DNA of 64,000 bases from Euborellia annulipes (lineage: Eukaryota > Arthropoda > Insecta > Dermaptera > Anisolabididae), in contig JAKCPI010016737.1 of the NCBI GenBank assembly GCA_023213315.1, positions 1 to 64,000 on the forward strand. Reading direction: 5' to 3'. This document shows, piece by piece, positions 11,346 to 23,938 of the stretch; within the stretch, counting starts at the first letter, position 1, and every line of letters begins with the position of its first letter. Under the pieces are notes generated by a model. That model saw only the letters and a program-made list of their open reading frames with translations, ran no database searches and was not told the origin of the DNA. The position numbers were made by a program, and so were the translations under genes.

Positions 11346-11531
11346 TTTTATTAGATTAAAAATCAATTATTATTTAAACGCCCATTTTTTTTTTCGGAGA
11401 AAACATATCTCTCTCTCTCACAAAACTATCTTCTCTCTTTCTACGCGTTTTAAATTTTTCTACCTTATCTTCGCATTTGACCAATGTTAATTTCCTATAG
11501 GGATTTGTATGTTAATTTCGATTCAAAAGGG
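11346..11531 (+). repeat. Segment nearly identical to 1389..1572
   Basis: Shared 180-bp block including AACGCCCATTTTTTTTTTCGG and a CT-rich patch. It continues the family A copy to its left. Confidence 0.75.
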
Positions 11532-11699
11532 GGTCCCCTTTGGAACTTTTTACGCATTTAAAATTTTTTTTTCCAATTCTTATGAAATTTTGTATTTATT
11601 TACGAATCTATATTGTGTATAAAATGTCCAAATATGAGATTAAAATTTTGAAAAATAACCATAGTTTATTTCAAGCAATCAACATTTAAAATGCAAGTT

Positions 11700-12075
11700 T
11701 GAAACTAAGGTGCTATGGAAAACTAAATATATCTCGACACAAAAAATCTGGTGTGACCAGCACAGTGCACAACTTTCTCTTACCGAAGGGTAAGAGAAAG
11801 TTGTGTGCTGTGCGCCAGTCACACCAGATTTTTTTCATTTTGCCATTGAAATATTCTGAAGACCACTTTACTCTTGTACTTCATAGAGATAGGATAAATA
11901 GTTGCCATGGTAACAAAATATTAATATTTTCTCAAACTTATCGAATGTACCGTACTGTCGGAAACTAAATATATGTCCACACAAAAAATCTGGTGTGACA
12001 AGCACAGAATACAACTTTCGATTACCAAAGATAAAGAAAGCTGTGTGCTGGGCGACCAGTCACACCAGATTTTTA
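11700..12075 (+). repeat. Two partial family A copies in tandem, each with a 3' hairpin
   Basis: Hairpins at 11740..11835 and 11985..12073, both with AATCTGGTGTGAC arms. The second is preceded by the body segment starting TTTTGCCATTGAAATATTC. Confidence 0.7.
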
Positions 12076-12079
12076 TTCT

Positions 12080-12850
12080 TTAATAAAGAATATAATTTTT
12101 TCATTAATTAAATTTAGTGATTGATAGGATAATAATTATCCAATTTTTTTAAAATAAATTGCAATTACAATTATTAAATTTGCATATTAATTTTAGATTC
12201 GATTTTTTTTTTACTTCCTTGAATCAAGGTAAAAAAAAATATTAGTAAATTTTAAAAATAGAATAAAAATTCTCTTAAAGTTCAATGAATTCAAAATGAA
12301 TCACGTTTCGATATTAAATATTTTAATATTAATTAGTACTTCATTTTTTTATACTTTATTTTTTTTTATTATTTTGAATAAATAAATAAAAATATTTATT
12401 TATGTTTATTGGGTAATAATATTTCTATTTCTATACTAAAACAAGAGAAAATATACAGTACATTATATTTTATTAAGGGGTTGGTTAATGAAATTGTTTA
12501 AGAAATAACTGAATATTTTAAATAATCTACTGAGACCCCTTTATCTTTTTACATCGTTAGATTTTAGTAAAAAGTTTTTATCTTTTACTAAAATCAGCCA
12601 TTAATAGGCTTCTTCAATGGAACAAATAAAAAAAAAGACTAGCTTCGCTGCCCACTTTTGGTGGGCTGCCTCATAGATATTTAGTTTTTTTACAAATAGA
12701 AACCTCACCTAGCATAGGTGGTCTCTTTCTTAATCAATGCCTCAACATTCACTTGACTTTTAACTTACTCGTCGATAATATGTACCGGTAATCTCTAAAA
12801 AATTCGATTTCAAAATTTTGATAATTTTCGCCCTTTCTGATTTAAATTTT
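12080..12850. other. AT-rich intergenic stretch, no gene seen
   Basis: Contains a small hairpin (GCCCACTTTTGGTGGGC, 12650..12666); otherwise nothing was recognised. Confidence 0.45.
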
Positions 12851-12851
12851 T

Positions 12852-13029
12852 GGAATTATTTAAGAGAAATTAAAAACTCTAGGACTTAAGTTACAATGAT
12901 TTATAAAAATTAACATTTTCAACTCTTTGACACTCATGTGTGAATCTTCTAAAGATGACAGTGTAAAAAATGTTAATTTTTATAAATCAACAATGAAACT
13001 TAAGCCCTAGTGTTTTTAATTTCTCTTAA
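12852..13029. repeat. Inverted repeat of ~70-bp arms
   Basis: AAGAGAAATTAAAAACTCTAG on the left returns as its complement at 13005..13028, with the inner arms (TGATTTATAAAAATTAACAT) also matching. Probably a MITE remnant. Confidence 0.6.
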
Positions 13030-13117
13030 CAACATTGTTTCTACTAGAGCCTATGGTTAATAGTTTAAATCTACTTGGATTGTGGGTGTTTGGGAACACG
13101 ATAACTTAGAAATCTAA

Positions 13118-13369
13118 GGCTGAACGCACACCAATTGAGCAAAAACGTTTTCGAACAAAACTTTGACTAATAGTGCCTAAAACTGTTTTTTCAATGTTTT
13201 TCTATGGGTCAACGCACACCGAAGAGGCAAAAGACAATTGGACATGATTCGACATCATTGAACAAAATGTTTTGTCATTGAGCGTTTTGTTTAATCGGTG
13301 TGCGTTGGCATTGAGCAAAACGTTTTGCTCGTGGACAAAACGTTTTGCCCAATTGGTGTGCGTTCAGCC
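13118..13369. mobile_element. TAA-flanked MITE (PIF/Harbinger-like)
   Basis: Inverted ends GGCTGAACGCACACCAATTG and complement, flanked by TAA on both sides, 252 bp. Internal copies of CAAAACGTTTTG recur. The superfamily is inferred from the 3-bp TAA target. Confidence 0.65.
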
Positions 13370-13451
13370 TAAGGGATTAGAAATTTACTATGTTAAAACT
13401 TTATTATTCAGAGAGCTGTTGATGATCGCAATTAGGAAGATCAAGTACAGG

Positions 13452-13719
13452 CAAGGGCGGATCCAGAGTTGTTTCTCGGGGGGGGGGGGTAATCTGGTGT
13501 GACTCGTCGCACAGCACACTATTTTTTCTCAATTTCGGCAATTTAAAGGCGCATTCTGTACTTGATTGCCAGAATATAAATACAAATCAAAATTTTAAGT
13601 ATTAATTTTTAAAATTTTACATTAAAAATATTTTTTTTTTTCGAAAAAAAGTATTTTTTTTTTAATTTCGGAGGGGGTGGGGTAATTACCCCATTTACCC
13701 CCCCCTGTATCCGCCCTTG
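13452..13719 (+). mobile_element. hAT-type MITE, copy 2
   Basis: The same ends as the copy at 1675, 268 bp, with a perfect 8-bp duplication (agtacagg at 13444..13451 and 13720..13727). Confidence 0.9.
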
Positions 13720-13982
13720 AGTACAGGAGCTGTTAATAATAAAATAGTTGAATAATTTTCGAATAAGATATTAATATTCAATGAATGCCCCGGATCCGGG
13801 CTTGGCAAGTCATAGATACAATAATAAAAACGCTCCCGGTTTTGACATCCAAAGGCATTTTATTATTTGCTTCTTTTGATTTTATTAAAATTCATCAACT
13901 ATTAATTTTTTGAATAAAACCGTCAACGCTAAGTTCTGCTATACTTAACACGGTTTTTTCAAAAATTTTGAAATTTTTAATT

Positions 13983-14075
13983 TTTACTTTCTCTTTTCTA
14001 TATGTGTTATAGGAAGAGAAAGTATTACATTCATGTCAAAAATTCGATGCCAAGATTTTTTTTTAATTAAAGGTT
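13983..14075 (+). repeat. Family A element, 5' fragment
   Basis: A TACTTTCTCTTTTC...GAGAAAGTA palindrome and the start of the next block only. Confidence 0.5.
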
Positions 14076-14930
14076 TTTCGACATCTGAGCCCATTTAGAC
14101 CATGTCCTATAGCTTTATTTTAAATTCCCCTCACCTGTATATGAATAGATGCTCTTTATGATGTGCTTAGTTAAATTCAAATTTTTAATTAATAGCTTTG
14201 AAAAACAAAATTTTTCCTCTTTGCCCTATTCTATGATTTTAAATTAATTTCCCCTCTGTCTCGCGTTACTGGTGCGTATACTAATAAAATATTCTAAAAT
14301 TAAAAAAAAAATTATTATCATAATAATTCTTATAATGAAATGAATCAAAATGAGGAAGTGGCGAAGTTTTTTCGCTTTCCTTTTGTCGATTCATCTTTAG
14401 AATAGATTGGTCTTTGACACTTGGTCGAAAGGTCATTTCAAGATTTAAATAAGAAATAGTAAAATATAGTAATTGGAATTTAAGAAAACTTCACGATTCG
14501 CACTTAAAGGCCTATAAATAAAATTCGATTGTCTTGCTCTGTTACTAAAAAGGTTATAGAATGTTTTGAAAATCAAAATGCCTCTGCAATTGGGATCCAA
14601 AATCGATCCTAAACAGTTATATAATATACATTTATCGCCATCACTAGCGGGAAAATATAATTATTTAGTGTTATGAAGAGATGTTTTTGGAGAGACGAGA
14701 CTTCCTTCCTTAATTGTTTGAATCTTCTAAACCCATAAACGTTTTATATTATCTTGTAGATAATTAAAATTTTAATTTATTGCATTTATTTAAATAAATA
14801 ACATGTTATTTAATTAAATAAATACATTTCATTATGCATTTTATTTTCTTCTATCTCAAACCACTTTCCATTACATTTGTATTTTTTCTATTTTATAAAT
14901 AACAACTATTTATTATTATTATTTTTTATT
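14076..14930. other. AT-rich intergenic stretch, nothing recognised
   Basis: No coding or repeat structure identified. Confidence 0.45.
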
Positions 14931-14935
14931 AATCT

Positions 14936-15240
14936 TTCGGTATCTTAGGCCATATATACTTAAACGATATATGTGGGTGTCGAGGCACATTTATTTATAC
15001 CATTTGGTATGCAAATGACTTAAATAAATACAGTATTTATCAGACTGCCCAAATTCCGAACCCATTCCCCTTGGCTTTTAGTTTATCAATATTGGCACTT
15101 GTCAATATTTCAAACCCTATCAGTCACGTGGGGGCGGAACAGCCCCCAAGATCGTTGCCAATAAGCAATGCCAGGCAACGCTAAACTCCTGGATGGGTGG
15201 CTTAGAGCTGGACGCACGGCGGATGCCAGCGATATATTGA
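14936..15240 (-). repeat. Diverged SINE next to the 6575-type repeat
   Basis: 14936..15075 matches the tRNA-derived SINE body (ATACCATTTGGTATGCAAAT and AGACTGCCC); 15120..15240 is the 6575-type repeat with GGATGGGTGGC and a GATGCCAGCGATA tail. Confidence 0.5.
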
Positions 15241-16235
15241 ATTTTATATAATAGTGAATATATTATAAGTACTTTAAGGTCTTAGTAACAAAAAAAGACC
15301 TTAAATTAAATAAAAAACAAAAGCTTTATTTTGAGTTGAGAAATTTATTTAACAAATTTACTGAACCAATTATAAACTGGTTCGGCTCTTATTTTTATAT
15401 TAACATTACGATTCAGTTCATATGCAATAAAAAATCACAAAATATTCATGCAAAAAGGATGAAATATGTAGTTAAATTCGTATAATATCCAATGCTTGAC
15501 ACACTTAAGGAATTTATGTGGGCCTATAAGAAGAAATAATCAAAAACTTGATGTTCTAAAAATTGCTCTGTACAACCAAAGAGTTTTGTAAATTCCCCAA
15601 ATCAATCATTAGAGGTAGAGTTCTCGCCTCTTCTTCCAAGGGCCAGAGATTCCGAGCAATGAAATTTTCTACAATATTATAAAACATGCATTGTATGCAA
15701 AATACTAATTGTTGTTTTTTATTTTCATACAATTTTTCGTCTTATGGAAATTTATTCGGTATTATATAAAATTCAAGAGGCCACCACACAAGTACCATAT
15801 ATTATCTATATACCGTATATAAAACGCCAATAGATGGATTATTTCGATAATTCTATTCTTATTTTAATATAAAAATGCATTTGTTATATAATAATGTAAT
15901 AATCTCAGTTTTTTTAAAATAGACTATTAAAAAAACTCTGAGAGAAAGATTATTTCTTCAATACAGCATATCTCAATGGTGAATCAGAAAAGATGTTTTG
16001 TAGAAATAAATAACGACGCGACGTTTTCTAAAAGATTCGCTTCGTGGCTCAATTTGCTTATCTTGAAACTTGATTAGTGATTTACAATTATTGTTTTTAA
16101 GTTTAATTTAAAAAATAATTGAAAATGTCTTAAGAAAAGATATTTAAAATGGATTGTGAACATCCTTAACATCTATATCCATGTAATTCTAATTTGAAAT
16201 TGGAGAGAGAGATATGGCCTTAGATGCCGAAAAAG
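15241..16235. other. AT-rich intergenic stretch, nothing recognised
   Basis: No ORF of interest, no repeat family match. Confidence 0.45.
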
Positions 16236-16675
16236 ACCTTACCTTCGGTAATCGAAAGTTGTGTTCTGAGCTTGTTACACCAGATTTTTTTTTTTTTGTT
16301 TTTTTTTTTTTAAACGTTCACACTTTTTTCTCATTCACACTCACACTCACACATACATTCATACAGTCTTTTCGGCAACTCAGGCCATTTAAGACTTTGA
16401 CGATAACCGTTGTAAGGAATATATTTATTGTGGGGTCAGGCATTTCTATTTAAGCCACTTTACTCTTGTACTCCATAGAAAAGATAGGAGAAATGGTTGC
16501 CATGGTAACAAAATATAAATATTTCCTCATATAAATTTCACATCTTGAAAATCGAATGTACCGTACTGTCGGAAACAAAATACATGTCGACACAAAAAAT
16601 CTGGTGTGACAAGCACAGTGCACAACTTTCGATTATCGAAGGTAAGAGTGCTGTGCGCCAGTCACACCAGATTTT
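16236..16675 (+). mobile_element. Family A copy interrupted by a truncated SINE
   Basis: A hairpin arm (16236..16285), then a minus-strand SINE fragment (about 16300..16456), then the family A 3' half from CTTTACTCTTGTACTCC to a complete hairpin at 16590..16675. Confidence 0.65.
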
Positions 16676-16855
16676 TTATTATAAAAAAATATTAAATTAA
16701 ATTAAGATTCCTTTTTTAATTAAAATTAATATTTTTAACCAAAAATTTCCGTGTAAAGAAAATAAATTTAAAATTTAAATCAATGTGAGATTATTTTTCT
16801 TTATATATATACTTTAATATATAATATTTCAATATCCTAGCTCTTTTCGTTCATG

Positions 16856-17037
16856 AGTTATTTTGTTCCCAGACAGACACATACACACAGACAGACCACG
16901 TTGCGAAAACCACTTTTTTGGACTCAGGGGACCTCAAAACGTGTATATCCGTCAAAATCTCGACATCGGATTTTTGACATGAACCCAATACTTTCTCTCT
17001 CCATATATTAACATATATAGAGGTAAGAGAAAGTAAA
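16856..17037 (-). repeat. Family A element, partial
   Basis: Carries the GGACTCAGGGGACCTCAAAA block, a short CACACAGACAG run and the end palindrome AGAGAAAGTAAAAA. Confidence 0.65.
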
Positions 17038-17405
17038 AAACCTTAATGAAAAATAAGTATTTATTGATAATAGGGTTAGGTAAATAAAATAAGTCTTTTA
17101 AAAATTATTTTAATTCAAATGTAACCCTAATAAATAAATAAATACAAAAAATAACACTTGGAAGTATTTTATTTAAATTGCGGTGAGTTTTAAGGGAGTG
17201 TTATTGAAGAGAGTCTTTTAATAGTTATTTAATTTCGAATTTATTCCCAACGGAATAAAACCCCGTTAGTTTGCAAGTAAATAGAATTTTTTTAAATAGA
17301 GAACTTATTTGATAATTTTTCGTTCAGAGAGGAATCCTTCTAGAGCTGCTTGTTGCCTACCTGCCAGGCGGTCTATCTTTTAGATGTATTTGAGTCGAGC
17401 CATGA

Positions 17406-17428
17406 GTCAGTCGGTTCAGCTCCACTCT

Positions 17429-17470
<42 letters not shown>

Positions 17471-17572
17471 GTGTGTTTAGTTTATTTTATATTGTGTTGT
17501 GATTTGTGCAAATAAGACGTTCATCCCCCAACCTCATTACACCACACCCCGTCTGGTCATCTTATTATTAAG
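17406..17572 (+). other. Possible promoter plus non-coding exon
   Basis: GAGTCAGTCGGTTCAG resembles an arthropod initiator context. It is followed by a (CT)n microsatellite (17416..17468) and unique sequence ending at a good donor-like ATTAAG|GTAATG. No coding frame; very tentative. Confidence 0.2.
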
Positions 17573-18173
17573 GTAATGAATATTTTCATAACGAATTAAA
17601 TTTTTTTTTTCAATTTTTTTTTTCTCTCAACATATAGCCTACTTATAAAATTATCCAATTTTAATTATATGATGAAGTCTTGTACCCTAGGGAGAAGGAT
17701 GAGAAAGGGTGTAAATCACCCCTTCTAATAAACAAAATAGTATTTTTCTTTAAAAATAAAATTTAAAATAATTTTTTTTTTTGTAAAATTTTTTCTTTTA
17801 TGCAAATGGATTACTTTCTCTCCCTCCTCACCCTCTGCCACCCTAACGGAGAATTTAGTTTTCCTATAATATTTAATAAGAAATTTTTATTAAATAATAG
17901 AAAATATTCTTTATTCTTTTATCTCTCATCAGTGTTATAGTGATTTTTGGAGGTGGAATTTTTTTTTTATTGCCAGTGCTTTCTTCTGCACTCGCCTTCC
18001 CTATTTATTTATAATTAAAAAAAGATTCATTCATTCATCATACCAAATGGCTTAAATAGAAATGCCTAAACCCCCAATATGTATATTAATCAATAACGGA
18101 TATCGTCAAAGTCTTGATATTTCGTTTCGTGAATATATTTCACTACAAACAAAGTTTCCTTTGTTAGTTTTTT

Positions 18174-18826
18174 ACTTTCTCTTGCCTCTATATATATGTT
18201 AATATATAAGAGAGAAAGTATTGGTTTCATGTCAAAAATTCGATGTCGAGATTTTGATGGATATACACGTTTTGAGGTTCCCTGATTCCAAAAAAGTGGT
18301 TTCGCGACATGGTCTGTCTATCTGTCTGCCTGTGAACAAAATATCTCAAGAACGGAAAGAGCTAGGAGGTTGAAATTTTATATTTAAGTTATGCACCCCC
18401 TGGGACGTGACAAGAAGTTTTTGATAAAATTAGTCAAAGAGTACTAGTACTTTACTGATGTAATTTTTCAGTTTTTTTTTTTCGATTTTCTCAAAATTCG
18501 CTTCAACGATTTTGATTAAAATTCAAAAATCAATTGTTTTTTTAGATGCTCTTTAAAATGTATATTCTAATTTTGCCATTGAAATCTTTTGATGACCACT
18601 TTACTCTTGTACTCCATAGGAAAGATAAGAGAAATTGTTGCAATGGTAACAAAATATAAATATTTTGCCACACTTATAAATTATACATCTTGAATTCAAA
18701 TGTATCGTCGAAGCCTAAAAATATGCCGACACAAAAAATCTGTGTGACAAGCACAGTACATAACTTTCTCTTGCCGAATGGTAAGAGAAAATTGTGTGCT
18801 GTGCGATCACTCACACCAGATTTTTT
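18174..18826 (+). mobile_element. Family A element, near full length
   Basis: All parts in order: end palindrome, GAGGTTCCCTGATTCC, a short TCTG run, AT-rich body, and hairpin at 18735..18826. The body is closest to the copies at 37801 and 292. Confidence 0.75.
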
Positions 18827-19006
18827 TTAAATTTTCTATTATATCAAATCAAACTTTTTCCATCCATTTTTAAATAAAATCCATCTAGCTTACTGATATT
18901 TCTAAAGTGAAAGTGTGAATGAATCTTAAGTTTTCTGCAGGAGGGCACCACTTGTTTGACAAATAAATTTTACATCTTTAAGATTAAAATATACGTATAT
19001 AGTCTA

Positions 19007-20329
19007 CAGGGCCGCAGACAGGGGGGGGCAGGGGGGCTATATCCCCGGGGCCCGGGCCCTCCGAGGGGGCCCGGGCCCACTGGGCTCCCACCTTAAAATT
19101 CGAATGAAAATTAAGTTTCATGGTTAAAATTCCAATTAAAAAAAATCATTTTCTTGAAATTTTTTTCCTCAAGGGGCCCGGGCCCTTTAAGCTCAAATCT
19201 TAAAATTTCAATTCAAAAAATCATTTTCTTGAAATTTTTTTCCTCAAGGGGCCCGGGCCCTTTAAGCTCAAATCTTAAAATTTCAATTTAAAAAAATCAT
19301 TTTCTTGAAATTTTTTTCCTCAAGGGGCCCGGGCCCTTTAAGCTCAAATCTTAAAATTTCAATTAAAAAAATATCATTTTCTTGAAATTTTTTTCCTCAA
19401 GGGGCCCGGGCCCTTTAAGCTCAAATCTTAAAATTTCAATTCAAAAAATATCATTTTCTTGAAATTTTTTTCCTCAAGGGGCCCGGGCCCTTTAAGCTCA
19501 AATCTTAAAATTTCAATTCAAAAAAATCATTTTCTAGAAATTTTTTTCCTCAAGGGGCCCGGGCCCTTTAAGCTCAAATCTTAAAATTTCAATTCAAAAA
19601 ATATCATTTTCTTGAAATTTTTTTCCTCAGGGGGCCCGGGCCCTTTAAGCTCAAATCTTAAAATTTCAATTCAAAAAATATCATTTTCTTGAAATTTTTT
19701 TCCTCAAGGGGCCCGGGCCCTTTAAGCTCAAATCTTAAAATTTCAATTTAAAAAATATCATTTTCTTGAAATTTTTTTCCTCAAGGGGCCCGGGCCCTTT
19801 AAGCTCAAATCTTAAAATTTCAATTTAAAAAAATATCATTTTCTTGAAATTTTTTTCCTCAAGGGGCCCGGGCCCTTTAACCTCAAATCTTAAAATTTCA
19901 ATTTAAAAAAATATCATTTTCTTGAAATTTTTTTCTTCAGGGGGCCCGGGCCCTTTAACCTCAAATCAAGTTTGATCTTTTTCACGAGTCAGGATAGCTA
20001 AAAACGCAATTTCAGTGGCTAATTTTCAAAAAATTTTCCATCCCCCCAGATTTCGCCCGAATTTCTCTGTCCGGATCTGACCTCGATAAATTATTGTAAC
20101 TCTTTGGTTAGGAAATTTTGAAAAAATTTTAAATAACTTTATTTAAGTAAATATTTTAAGCTAGGTATAACTATTTCAAAAGTTGTCTCAAAAACTGTGT
20201 AAAAAATTGTTGGCATGAAGGCCACAATAGCCTTTTATATTCTAAAAAAAAACTTTAAGTTTTTTTTTTTTGGGGGGGGGGCGTATTAGTAAGTAGCCCC
20301 GGGGGCCATCAAGTCTGTCTGCGGCCCTG
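19007..20329. mobile_element. hAT-like element (1323 bp) with internal tandem array
   Basis: Ends CAGGGCCGCAGACAGG and CTGTCTGCGGCCCTG, flanked by a perfect 8-bp duplication (atagtcta, 18999..19006 and 20330..20337). It has no transposase ORF, so it is non-autonomous. Most of it is the tandem array listed separately. A related end fragment occurs at 26396. Confidence 0.88.
19130..19975. repeat. Eleven-unit tandem array, period 75-78 bp
   Basis: GGGGCCCGGGCCC cores start at 19173, 19248, 19324, 19401, 19478, 19554, 19631, 19708, 19785, 19863 and 19941. Units are nearly identical along their whole length, and each pairs one GC palindrome with an AT-rich remainder. Confidence 0.9.
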
Positions 20330-20727
20330 ATAGTCTACTTTGTAGATTAAGTTGCTTGAATGAAATTGCGTTTTTTATTCCTAATCTGCAATTCAGAATT
20401 TAATAGAGACAAATCGATCATCTTTTTCAAAAGAAATTAGTACTGGAAAATCTTTGTCAGATATAAAATCGAGTACAATCCCCAAGAAAAAAAAATTATT
20501 CAATAAATAATAAATAATTTTAAAATAAAAAAATAAGTTATAATAAATTTTCTTTCCAATTCACATTTGTTCTCGAGGAAACCCCCAAAATAGTGTGGGG
20601 AACGACCACGGATGCCACTGATATAATACAATTTAATATACTGTTCATGGAAGCGATTAATCGGCCAAAAGTAACTGAAAGCTAGCATTTTTAGAACCTG
20701 GACGATAAAAGATTAAATCAATTTTAA

Positions 20728-21121
20728 GGTGCGCGTCTCGGGGTGCTAATTTTGGGAGATTCCAGCAGCCACAATTTTGAAGCTATCGACCTCAAATTTT
20801 TTTAAAATTAAAGCTATTTAAAATATCCACATTTTATAGAAACCCTTTTTTTGATTTTCGAAAAAATAAATTTTTTTTTAGATTAATCGCATTAAATTAA
20901 ATATATTTTTAAAAAATTCGCTCTATATCTTATAGACAATTAAATTAGTAATCATTGTGTTAAAAAATAATTAATTTTTTACCCTTAATTTATTAGCTGG
21001 AATCTTTAAAATGAAATGGAATAAATCCCTTGTATTCCTATGGGAAAACTAACGCCAACTCTTGCCGCCTAGAGTAACTCGGTAGTGAATGGTCTTTTAA
21101 TGACTTTTCGAGACGCGCACC
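20728..21121. mobile_element. TTAA-flanked MITE, copy 1
   Basis: Ends GGTGCGCGTCTCG and CGAGACGCGCACC, bounded by TTAA at 20724..20727 and 21122..21125. The TTAA target suggests piggyBac-type transposition. No ORF. Confidence 0.8.
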
Positions 21122-21380
21122 TTAAAAGGTTAAATTAATCTTAAAGAAAATAGGAACATGGCAAGAAATAGTAGGATCAGGATAAAAAGGTTAAGTTTAA
21201 ACTGCGTTTTTTAGAAGCCAACTTATCGTTGGTCGGTTACTTGATTTATGCAATGATGAATACATCACTAGTACTGGTATTGACTTTTTTTGATATAAAA
21301 ATACAAACATTAAATAATTAAAGCTGTTATATTTTTTTAATTCATCAAATCATATCTCATACTTTGGTGTAAATACCGTG

Positions 21381-23938
21381 TTATTTGCCTTCATTAAATG
21401 GGATTTTTGGCTTATCGTAATGATAGCCTTCTCCACTTTTACCAAGTGCATCTCCTGCTTTATGTACTGAGTTAAGTCCTTCGAGTAAAGCATTGACTCC
21501 TGGCCTGCCCTGAGATCCTCGAGGCCCAACAGCAGCTTCCACAACAACAGCATCATTGTCATTCGAAGGTTTAGGATAATTATAACCATACGGACTGGAC
21601 TTTTCACCTTGAGGAAATTGGGTTCTGGGGTTTCTATATGAATCAATGTTGTTGAATCCTGGAGCAATACATGCATTTAAATTTTGGCCCAAATTTGAAT
21701 TAGGGTACCCTTGGTTAGAAAATTTATTTAAAGGACTTGATGTAGTTGAAAATCCTTGATTCCCTTGTCTTTGATTAAATGAAATAGGAGTTGTTGGTTG
21801 ATTTCGATTTTGAGTCACCGGTCCAGGATAACCTTGATTTTGTTTTAAGTCGGAAATTGATGGATAATTTCCTGATGTTGAAGGATAGCCTTTATTTTGT
21901 TTTAAGTTAGGATTTTGTGTAGTCGAAAATCCACCTGGAGTTTGTGGAATATTTTGGTTTTTTCGAAAATTAGACAAGCCTTCTTTATTTTGACTTAGGT
22001 TAGGACTAGATGTTGAAGAAGCAGAAGGGCCAGTAAATCCACTTGGAGCTGGTGAAAAACCTTGGGTTTGTTTTAAGCCAGGAAATTGGGAATTTACAAC
22101 TTCGCCTGATGGATAGCCTTGATTTTGTTTAAAATTCAAGGGTGAAGAATTTGGAGACAGAGATACAGATCCCGGTGATGAAATTCCTGGAGAAGGATAT
22201 CCTAGATTTCGATTTACTTCAGAAGGTATTCTTGATCCAGGTGAAGAGTCTTGGTTTTGGAGAAATCCGGGAGAACTTCCTGTCGGAGGATAACCTTGGT
22301 TTCTATTTATATCAGCTGGCCTCAAGGTAGATGAATATCCTTTATTAGGCGATAAATTTCTTCCAGGACCCGTTGGATATCCCCGGTTTTGAGTTGAACT
22401 TTTTGGACTTGAAATTGATGCATATCCCGGAACTGTAGGATAATCTTGTTTTTTACCGGAGAATGGGGAGAACCCTTGATTTAAATCTAAAGGTCTTGTA
22501 TATCCAGTAGGAGAGGAAGGTCGAAGACCTGGAGATGAAATTCCTGAAGAAGGATAAACTTGATTCTGATTTAAATCAGCTGGCTTAGAAGTTGGAGGAT
22601 ATCCACTAAAAGTTGAACCTGGAGAGGGAATTCTTCCGGGACCAGTTGAGAACCCAGAGGGTCTTGAAGTCGAAGAAAATACACTGGGCGTAGAAGATGG
22701 GAGCCCTGGAGTTGAAGCTCTTAAATTAGGATAACCCTGATTTCTATTTAAATCAGGTGTTGAAGTAGACGTATATCCACTAGGATACGAAGAGAAGCCT
22801 TGATTTTGCTTTAAATTGGGACTTGATGGGTATCCTTGATTTCGGCTTGAATCATAAGGTCTTGAAGTTGAAGAATATCCAGGTGAAGTAGGTCTAGGTT
22901 GTGAAGATGAAATTCCTGAACCTTGATTTCGATTTAAATCCGTTGGCCTTGAAGTTGAAGAATATCCACTAGGATATGAAGGATATCCTTGATTTCGACT
23001 CGAATCAAAAGGTCTTGATGTTGAAGAATATCCAGGTGAAGTAGGTCGAAGTCCTGAAGATGAAATTCCCGATGCAGGATAACCTTGATTTCGATTTAAA
23101 TCCGTTGGTCTTGAAGTTGAAGAATATCCACTAGGATATGAAGGATATCGTTGATTTTGACTTGAATCAAAAGGTCTTGTTGTTGAAGGATATCCAGGTG
23201 AAGTAGGTCGAAGTCCTGAAGATGAAATTCCCGATGCAGGATAATCTTGATTTCGATTTAAATCCGTTGGTCTTGAAGTTGAAGAATATCCGCTAGGAAA
23301 TGAAGGATATCCTTGATTTTGTTTTAAATCCGTATACCCAGAACCGGATGGATATCGTTGATTTTGATTGTAACCTGGAATTCCTCCACTGGAGGAAGGG
23401 TATTCAGGTTTTTGATCTAATCCAGAAAATCTACTTGGAATAGAAGATTTGGCTTGATTTTGGCTTAAACCTGGAAACGTTCCTCCAAAACCTTGATTTT
23501 TATCAAAAGGTTTTAAAGTAGACGAATATCCACTTTGCGTTGAAGGATAATTTTGTCCAGAAGATGTTCCTCTAAATCCTGAAGGGTATCCTTGATTAGA
23601 TGTATAGCCCCCAGGTGTAGGAGTAAATCCTTGGTTTTGATCAAAATTATTTAATGGTGAAAAAGTTGTTGACAACTGATTTTGATTTCGATTTATAGGC
23701 GAATATCCATCAGAAGTAATTCCTCTATTTTGAGAAAATATACTTGGAGTAGTTGAAAGACTTGGCGATGAAAATTGATAAGGATTAGGTGTTGTTATTC
23801 CTGAAAATTTATCTGGTGATTTTTGATTGAAAGGGATGGAATTATATGTTCCTCTAAATCCATCTTTTCTCTGATTATTGTTAAATCCTCCTGAAGTCCC
23901 TTGATTATAAGGAGCATTTCCTGAAAAACCAGGATATC
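21381..23938 (-). CDS. CPAP1 gene exon 5 (repeat tail and C-terminus)
   Basis: A 2558-nt terminal exon beginning after acceptor TTTTCAG|GATATCC. Reading in phase 1 restores NQNQ-GYPGFSG, the same repeat theme as exon 4. An open frame runs further upstream to 24050, but the splice phase shows the exon starts at 23938. About 850 residues are built on NQGYPS..SGYSSTSRP modules; between about 22840 and 23310 three near-identical ~54-residue units are in tandem. The end (VGPRGSQGRPG, EGLNSVHKAGDALGKSGEG, YHYDKPKIPF) is not repetitive, and together with the earlier YGYNYPKPSN it shows a YxYxxP motif. The stop is TAA at 21381..21383. Confidence 0.92.

Noticed and set aside
19130..19975. Regular repeats resembling a CRISPR array
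   Set aside because: Units are near-identical over their full length, with no unique spacers; this is a tandem array inside a hAT-like element of a eukaryote.
21350..21676. 108-residue minus-strand frame
   Set aside because: An out-of-frame shadow of the CPAP1 last exon.
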